This document shows positions 59,727 to 64,000 of a stretch of 64,000 bases of DNA, piece by piece. Below the pieces are notes generated by a model. The model made no database searches. It saw nothing but the letters and a program-made list of their open reading frames with translations, and was not told the DNA's origin. The stretch lies in assembly GCF_031583145.1 (NCBI RefSeq), contig NZ_CP134050.1:5073501-5137500 (forward strand), in the 5' to 3' direction. Both the position numbers and the translations under genes were made by a program. Source of the DNA: Brevibacillus brevis. GTDB lineage: Bacteria > Bacillota > Bacilli > Brevibacillales > Brevibacillaceae. Numbering within the stretch: the stretch's first letter is position 1; every line of letters begins with the position of its first letter.

Positions 59727-60800
59727 CTAAGCGGTTGTCATGCTTGCGCTCTGCAGCTTTTTCGCCTGAACGCGCGGACGTACGTACACGAAATACGAAG
59801 CCGTCCACGTACCCAGTATGATGAAAAGCAGCGATACCCAGCCTTGCCATGTCATCATCGCGGTCATGACCAGCCCGTTTCCGATCGAGCAGCCGCCCGC
59901 CAGGCTGGCGCCAAAGCCCATCAGGATCCCGCCCGAGAAGCTGGAAACGGCGGTCTTGGCATCGGGAGCGCGGAAGCGAAACTCGCGGCTCGCCTTGGCA
60001 GCGAAAAAGGATCCCAGCAGAATCCCCAGGACGAGGAACACGCCCCAGTTTACGTACTTCTCGCTGTTTCCCGTGACGATGTACTGCAAAATGTTGGCGG
60101 ACGGCGTCGTGATCCCCAGCCCGGACATGCGCCCGGTCGCCTCGCTCAAGGGCCAGGCCAAAAGGGCGATGAGCCCGACGAGAACAGCCGTCGCAAAAGG
60201 ATGCCAGCGCTTTTCAAACAGCAGGTGAGATAGTCCGCTTCGCTTTCGCGGCAACGACGGAATCGGCACCTTTGGCTTTCGCAAGTGACGAACGGCCAGG
60301 TAAAGCGTGATGGCCGCAAGCAAGATGATGAACGGCCACACCGAGAGGCCGAACGTCGCCGGAATCGAATTGGTCGGCAATGCGTACTGTTTGAACGCGT
60401 CGTTGATCGGCACCAATACTCCGCTTTTCATGACTGCGCTCATCAGCATGTAAGCAAACAATGCGATCCAGCTGCCGATCAATCCTTCACCTGCACGATA
60501 CCACGTTCCCGTCGCGCATCCGCCTGCCAGCACGATCCCGATCCCAAACACGAACGAGCCCACGATTGTGCCCAGCCAGGAAAACGTGCCCGCTTTAAAC
60601 TGGAGCAGTCCCATTTGAATCAGGGCAAACACGCCAATGCTCTGAATGGCAATGGCGATCAACAGTGCATAAAACATGCGGTAATCCTTGCTCAAAAACA
60701 TATCCCGGAAGCCGCCGGTCAAACAAAAGCGTCCCCGCTGCATCACGAAGCCGAGCAACGCTCCGCACAATAACCCTGTGAAGATCATTTGTCCCAACAT
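59727..60800 (-). CDS. tsuA: YeeE/YedE family thiosulfate transporter (TsuA)
   Basis: A 357-residue membrane protein with about nine to ten helices and an internal repeat. The functional cysteines of TsuA are present in RGRFCLTGGFRDMF, LAGGCATGTWYRAGEG and LAGGCSIGNG. It should import thiosulfate (or another sulfur compound) and works with the cotranscribed tusA-like gene. The ATG at 60800 follows GAGGTGAAACAAAC. A strong promoter with flanking repeats lies upstream. Confidence 0.92.
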   Translation of the reverse strand: MLGQMIFTGLLCGALLGFVMQRGRFCLTGGFRDMFLSKDYRMFYALLIAIAIQSIGVFALIQMGLLQFKAGTFSWLGTIVGSFVFGIGIVLAGGCATGTWYRAGEGLIGSWIALFAYMLMSAVMKSGVLVPINDAFKQYALPTNSIPATFGLSVWPFIILLAAITLYLAVRHLRKPKVPIPSLPRKRSGLSHLLFEKRWHPFATAVLVGLIALLAWPLSEATGRMSGLGITTPSANILQYIVTGNSEKYVNWGVFLVLGILLGSFFAAKASREFRFRAPDAKTAVSSFSGGILMGFGASLAGGCSIGNGLVMTAMMTWQGWVSLLFIILGTWTASYFVYVRPRVQAKKLQSASMTTA

Positions 60801-60816
60801 GTTTGTTTCACCTCTA

Positions 60817-60895
60817 TAATTCCGACTAAACTCATGAATAATTAATGTTTTTCATTTTAGCACAAGTACAGTGGGAGTCAACAGTTAATTCCGAC
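60817..60895 (-). promoter_or_regulatory. tsuA promoter with duplicated GTCGGAATTA boxes
   Basis: On the minus strand TTGACT (60876-60881) and an extended -10 TGCTAAAAT (-10 at 60854-60859) are 16 bp apart. The 10-mer GTCGGAATTA occurs exactly twice, just upstream of -35 (60886-60895) and in the leader (60817-60826). Such boxes flanking a sulfur-gene promoter suggest a CymR/Rrf2-type repressor. Confidence 0.6.
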
Positions 60896-60939
60896 AGCCT
60901 GACCAGGCATTAAACCATCAAATGCTCTCCGATTTCTCG

Positions 60940-60981
60940 CAAAACAGAAGGCACATCGCCGGTAAAACGGGATGTGCCTTC
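60940..60981 (-). terminator. Terminator of hemAT
   Basis: On the minus strand GAAGGCACATC pairs with GATGTGCCTTC and CTGTTTTG follows, 29 bases beyond the hemAT stop. Confidence 0.75.
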
Positions 60982-61009
60982 ATGCAAAACGGTATAATTC
61001 CTACTATGA

Positions 61010-62326
61010 TTACAGGCTTTCGGTAATTTCCGAGAGTTCGTCCGCCGAGCTGGCTACTTGTGCGACTGCCTGATTCATATCTTCCATGACCTTGAAGAAG
61101 TTTTCCAGCTCTTTTTGAATTTTGGCGCTTTGTTCTTTTCCTTCCATGACGGCTGTCATGATGCCTTCGAAAAAGGCGTTGGTCTCCTCGGTCATCGTCG
61201 TGCTGGAAAGAACCAGCGACTGGATCTCTCCCACGACCGTCGACAGGGCGCTGGTCTGCTGATTGGTCTTTTCGATCAGTTCTCTCACGCCGAAAACCGA
61301 CTGCTTCGTCTGCTCCGCCAGCTTGCGCACCTCATCGGCTACCACCGCGAAGCCGCGGCCCTGCTCGCCTGCCCGGGCCGCTTCGATAGCGGCGTTCAAT
61401 GCCAGCAGATTCGTCTGTTCCGCAATGGCGGTCACGACATTGACGATGCCGCGTATTTTTTCCGCATTTTCTTCAAGGGCGCCCATTTCTTCCGCGATCT
61501 GCTTTGCACTGGTCTGAATCAGCTCCATCTGCACCTGCTGCTTCTCCAGCTTCTCCTTGCCCTCCTGAGAGAGCTGATGCGCCTTGTTTGAGAAATTCGT
61601 TCCGTTCTCCGCGAAGCGAAGCACTTCCCGCGACTGTTCGGTCAGTTGCTCTACCGAAGCGCTGTTTTGCTCGGATACTGCTGCGAGCTCATGCGCCGAG
61701 TTGGCCAGCAGGGAGCGAAGCTCATCCTTTTTCTCCTGATCAAGTCGGCGCAGCCGCTCGTGCTCCTTCTCGTATTCTTCCAGGACGATCTGCTGCTCGA
61801 TATTGAGGATCTTGGTCACCGCCTGAACCGCATGGACGAATTCCTGCTTGTCCGGAATGCTCTGATGGAGGAGATCCATGATCGAGATCAGCAGGTTTTG
61901 GAAGGCACACATGTACCATTTCGGCTCCAGCCCGATGCGCATGTGAATGACGGCGATCCGGCTGCGCTGCTCGTAATAGTCCCGGTCGATTTTCCCGCTG
62001 AACATCTCCTGAATGTGGCGATTCAGCGTCTGCTTGAGCCTGTCGATACTGCTGTGCTTCTCGACGATGGACATGAGCAGCTGTTCTTTCTCGATATTTC
62101 CATAAAAAAAATCGACTATTTTGTCAATATTTCGAATGATCAATGGCTGAAGCGCTTTTACGACAGTCAAATCTTGCTCTGTCAGCCGAATTTGGGACAG
62201 CTGCTTCGCCAATTGAGACCCCGAATCGATATGCACTTCTCCCTTGTCCTTGCTGTCTCGAAAAAAAGATTCGTTTTTCGCTTTTCCTTTGAAACCGAAC
62301 AAACTGGAAATCGGGCTTGTACTCAT
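61010..62326 (-). CDS. hemAT: Haem-based aerotaxis transducer HemAT (globin-coupled sensor)
   Basis: A 438-residue soluble chemotaxis receptor. Residues about 40-185 are a sensor globin with the proximal histidine H128 in [15 protein letters not shown]. The rest is a methyl-accepting signalling domain with the conserved hairpin tip [20 protein letters not shown]. There is no transmembrane helix, as expected for HemAT. It senses oxygen and signals to CheA. The ATG at 62326 follows AAGGAGTCCGCCCA. Single gene. Confidence 0.95.
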   Translation of the reverse strand: MSTSPISSLFGFKGKAKNESFFRDSKDKGEVHIDSGSQLAKQLSQIRLTEQDLTVVKALQPLIIRNIDKIVDFFYGNIEKEQLLMSIVEKHSSIDRLKQTLNRHIQEMFSGKIDRDYYEQRSRIAVIHMRIGLEPKWYMCAFQNLLISIMDLLHQSIPDKQEFVHAVQAVTKILNIEQQIVLEEYEKEHERLRRLDQEKKDELRSLLANSAHELAAVSEQNSASVEQLTEQSREVLRFAENGTNFSNKAHQLSQEGKEKLEKQQVQMELIQTSAKQIAEEMGALEENAEKIRGIVNVVTAIAEQTNLLALNAAIEAARAGEQGRGFAVVADEVRKLAEQTKQSVFGVRELIEKTNQQTSALSTVVGEIQSLVLSSTTMTEETNAFFEGIMTAVMEGKEQSAKIQKELENFFKVMEDMNQAVAQVASSADELSEITESL

Positions 62327-62552
62327 TGGGCGGACTCCTTCTTATGAATGGGTATTCAGCGTAGTTCTCATCGTACTATACTATAAATTTTTCCAAATGG
62401 GTATATCCATTGGTTTTTCTCTATATTCCCAATGCCAGCGCTGTGTAAACAGACGGCATGCTTCCTTGAAACCATGCAAGAAGGCCGCACCTGTTTGCTG
62501 CCGGACAGATACAGCCTCCCGCTCCCCATTCCGCTTGCTTTTTTCCTGGATT

Positions 62553-63341
62553 CTATCGCTGCGCTTTTTTCACCGTGACACGCTCCAGCTTCCAACCGTT
62601 GTTTTCCCATTTCCACGTCGATTCCACGTAGGCGATTGTGTCGGCATTGTATACCCCGCTCACCCTCTGTACGCCATTGAGTTCGCAGGTGCCGTCCGGA
62701 CGCTCGACCGGTTTCAAGACGCTGAAGGCATTCGGCATCACCTCGACTGGCTGCTGCAGCTTTCCGTTTTTGTAGATGCCGTCTTTTTCATAGATGTCTT
62801 TCCGATCGCTCAGGTCCAACACGACGTTTTGATTCGCCTCCTTGACTGTCAGCCGAACCTTGTAGCCGTCCTGATAGGAGCCGGAGATGGTCAGCGGTTG
62901 GGGTACGGACAGCACCGCCGGAATGTGTTCCTTGTCCGAGAACAGATAGTAGTCGGATGTTCCCGAGCTGCCTCCCGTAGGCGCCTGAAGCAGGATTTGC
63001 TTGGTCCTGTTTCCTGTAAAATCGCAAAAATAGAGCTCCGGCTGATAGCCTCCATACGTCGCTTGAAAAAAGGTCGCCCTCTTCTTCACCGGGTCCTGCA
63101 CCATCACCTTGAGCTGATCGTAATACGGACTGCCCGGGGCAAAACGTTTGCCCAAAAGCGTAATCAGTTCCGGCTTGCCGTCGCCCGTCACATCCTCCCT
63201 CGCCACCTTTACTTCCTCGTAAATGATCGGAGCGGGAGCGATTTGACCTGCCTGCGGAGGCGGTACCGACACCCCGGAGCTCCCCGCTCCGAATCCCCAA
63301 ACCAGGCTCCCCAAAATGCCGATCCACTTGCTTGCCCACAT
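62553..63341 (-). CDS. Secreted VCBS-like protein, paralogue 2
   Basis: A 262-residue exported protein with an N-terminal hydrophobic segment (WIGILGSLVWGFGAG) that could be an uncleaved anchor. It is a paralogue of 17293-18186: REDVTGDGKPELITLLG, CDFTGNRTKQILL, GGSSGTSDYYLF and GVQRVSGVYNADTIAYV correspond in order. The calcium loops are less complete here. The start at ATG 63341 follows GAAAGGTGGAATCTACAT. Function is unknown. Confidence 0.85.
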   Translation of the reverse strand: MWASKWIGILGSLVWGFGAGSSGVSVPPPQAGQIAPAPIIYEEVKVAREDVTGDGKPELITLLGKRFAPGSPYYDQLKVMVQDPVKKRATFFQATYGGYQPELYFCDFTGNRTKQILLQAPTGGSSGTSDYYLFSDKEHIPAVLSVPQPLTISGSYQDGYKVRLTVKEANQNVVLDLSDRKDIYEKDGIYKNGKLQQPVEVMPNAFSVLKPVERPDGTCELNGVQRVSGVYNADTIAYVESTWKWENNGWKLERVTVKKAQR

Positions 63342-63384
63342 ATGTAGATTCCACCTTTCGATTTTTGCTGGCATTCCTAGTATG

Positions 63385-63432
63385 CAAAAAAACAGCTCCG
63401 TCAAGCCGAAAGGGCCGAAGCGAAGCTGTTTT
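63385..63432 (-). terminator. Terminator of the molybdopterin oxidoreductase gene
   Basis: On the minus strand AACAGCTTCG... pairs with ...CGGAGCTGTT, with an internal GGCCCTTTCGGC arm, then TTTTTTT. Confidence 0.75.
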
Positions 63433-63482
63433 GATCTGCCGTACCGGAGTTGCCTGGCAGGACATCGGGTGGGCAAACAAAT

Positions 63483-64000
63483 TTATCTGGCTACTTTCTC
63501 CACGTTCACGCGGCCGGAGAAAAACGTCGCTCCGCCTCCCATGTCCGCGATGCGATCGGGGGTAAGAACATTCACGTGATGCTTGGCGCCCGGCTTGTCG
63601 GCCCAAAGTCCCTGGCTCACCACGACGCCTTTCAATACGCTTTCCCCTACGGATGCCGTCAGCTCGCACTCTCCGCGATCATTCCACACCCGCACCAAAT
63701 CTCCGTCCGCGATGCCGGATGCCTGTGCGTCGGCCGCATTCATATACAAGCGCGGAAACTTTTCCAGCTGTACGTGTTTTGCGTTGTTCGAGAAAGTCGA
63801 ATTGAGGAAGTTGTGATTCGGCCCTGGCACGTACTGATACGGATAGCTGCTTTCCACGACCAGCGGTGTGTACGTCGGCAAAGGCGGGTAGCCGAGCGCC
63901 TCGAGCTGCTTGGAATACAGCTCGATTTTTCCGCTGGGGGTCGGCAGCTGCTCAAAGAAACGCTTGTCGACAGCGGCTTTGAGGTAATTTTTTTCGACCA
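63483..64000 (-). CDS. Molybdopterin oxidoreductase, C-terminal fragment
   Basis: The frame is open from the window edge to the stop at 63483, about 172 codons. It has the signature of the molybdopterin dinucleotide-binding domain: PTPSGKIELYSKQLEALGYP, HNFLNSTFSNN, YMNAADAQASGIADGDLVRVWNDRGE and a VVSQGLW segment. This is the BisC/formate dehydrogenase-like CXXC/Mo family. The N-terminal cluster and Mo domains lie beyond the window, so the substrate cannot be assigned. A short internal ATG frame should not be taken as the gene start. Confidence 0.88.
   Translation of the reverse strand, partial: VEKNYLKAAVDKRFFEQLPTPSGKIELYSKQLEALGYPPLPTYTPLVVESSYPYQYVPGPNHNFLNSTFSNNAKHVQLEKFPRLYMNAADAQASGIADGDLVRVWNDRGECELTASVGESVLKGVVVSQGLWADKPGAKHHVNVLTPDRIADMGGGATFFSGRVNVEKVAR

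Overview
The window looks like a chromosome segment of an aerobic, spore-forming member of the Bacillales, most likely Brevibacillus or a close relative in the Paenibacillaceae. This is inferred from gene content: a Spo0E phosphatase, a GerA-type germinant receptor, YunB, LytH, YutH and a YhcN/YlaJ lipoprotein; the yuz/yut/lipA gene order known from Bacillus; the futalosine menaquinone enzyme MqnE; moderately high GC; and strong AGGAGG-type ribosome binding sites. There are no rRNA or tRNA genes, CRISPR arrays or prophage modules. One complete insertion sequence is present. Both ends of the window cut through a gene: a DUF4173 membrane protein on the left and a molybdopterin oxidoreductase on the right.

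Layout. 1-5 kb: DUF4173 protein, an A-type Fe-S carrier, Spo0E, a structured leader followed by mqnE, yuzB and yutJ. 5-8 kb: a DJ-1/PfpI protein, an MFS transporter and a LysR regulator, all on the minus strand. 8-16.5 kb: a minus-strand island for coenzyme-B12 glycerol (diol) dehydratase: glycerol channel, three dehydratase subunits, two reactivase subunits, a GlcG/HbpS-like protein, and a PocR-domain histidine kinase with its AraC-type response regulator. No microcompartment shell gene is visible. 16.5-22 kb: secreted VCBS-like protein, HxlR regulator with an SDR gene, yuzD, and the reverse transsulfuration pair mccB/mccA. 22-33 kb: yutI (NifU-like), hydrolase, hydroxyacid dehydrogenase, yutH, yutG, yutF, a cysteine-rich regulator, yutE, glpX, a DUF3055 protein, a Tyr/Pro-rich protein, yutD, yutC-like lipoprotein and lipA. 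33-41 kb: YhaN/YhaO nuclease pair, larC1, DUF421 protein, a second DJ-1 protein, larC2 on the opposite strand, lytH. 41-50.8 kb: aldehyde dehydrogenase, a gerA-type operon, and the riboflavin operon ribD-ribE-ribBA-ribH preceded by two complete FMN aptamers in tandem. 50.8-58.7 kb: HAD hydrolase, yunB, an MFS exporter, a secreted-protein gene split by an IS1182-family element, and an HtrA-like protease. 58.8-64 kb: cupin dioxygenase, thiosulfate uptake pair tsuA/tusA, the aerotaxis receptor HemAT, a second VCBS-like protein and the molybdoenzyme fragment.

The clearest surprises are the tandem FMN riboswitches, where the first has a poorly formed terminator and the second a good one; a LarC system split into two genes on opposite strands, the second carrying what looks like a decayed LarC1 domain; a long hairpin that buries the ribosome binding site of the DUF421 gene and ends at its start codon; an IS1182-type insertion whose 4-bp target duplication allows the broken gene to be rebuilt as about 636 codons; and a roughly 120-bp repeat present upstream of both the glycerol dehydratase operon and the gerA operon. 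All names come from motif recognition and context; no database search was run.
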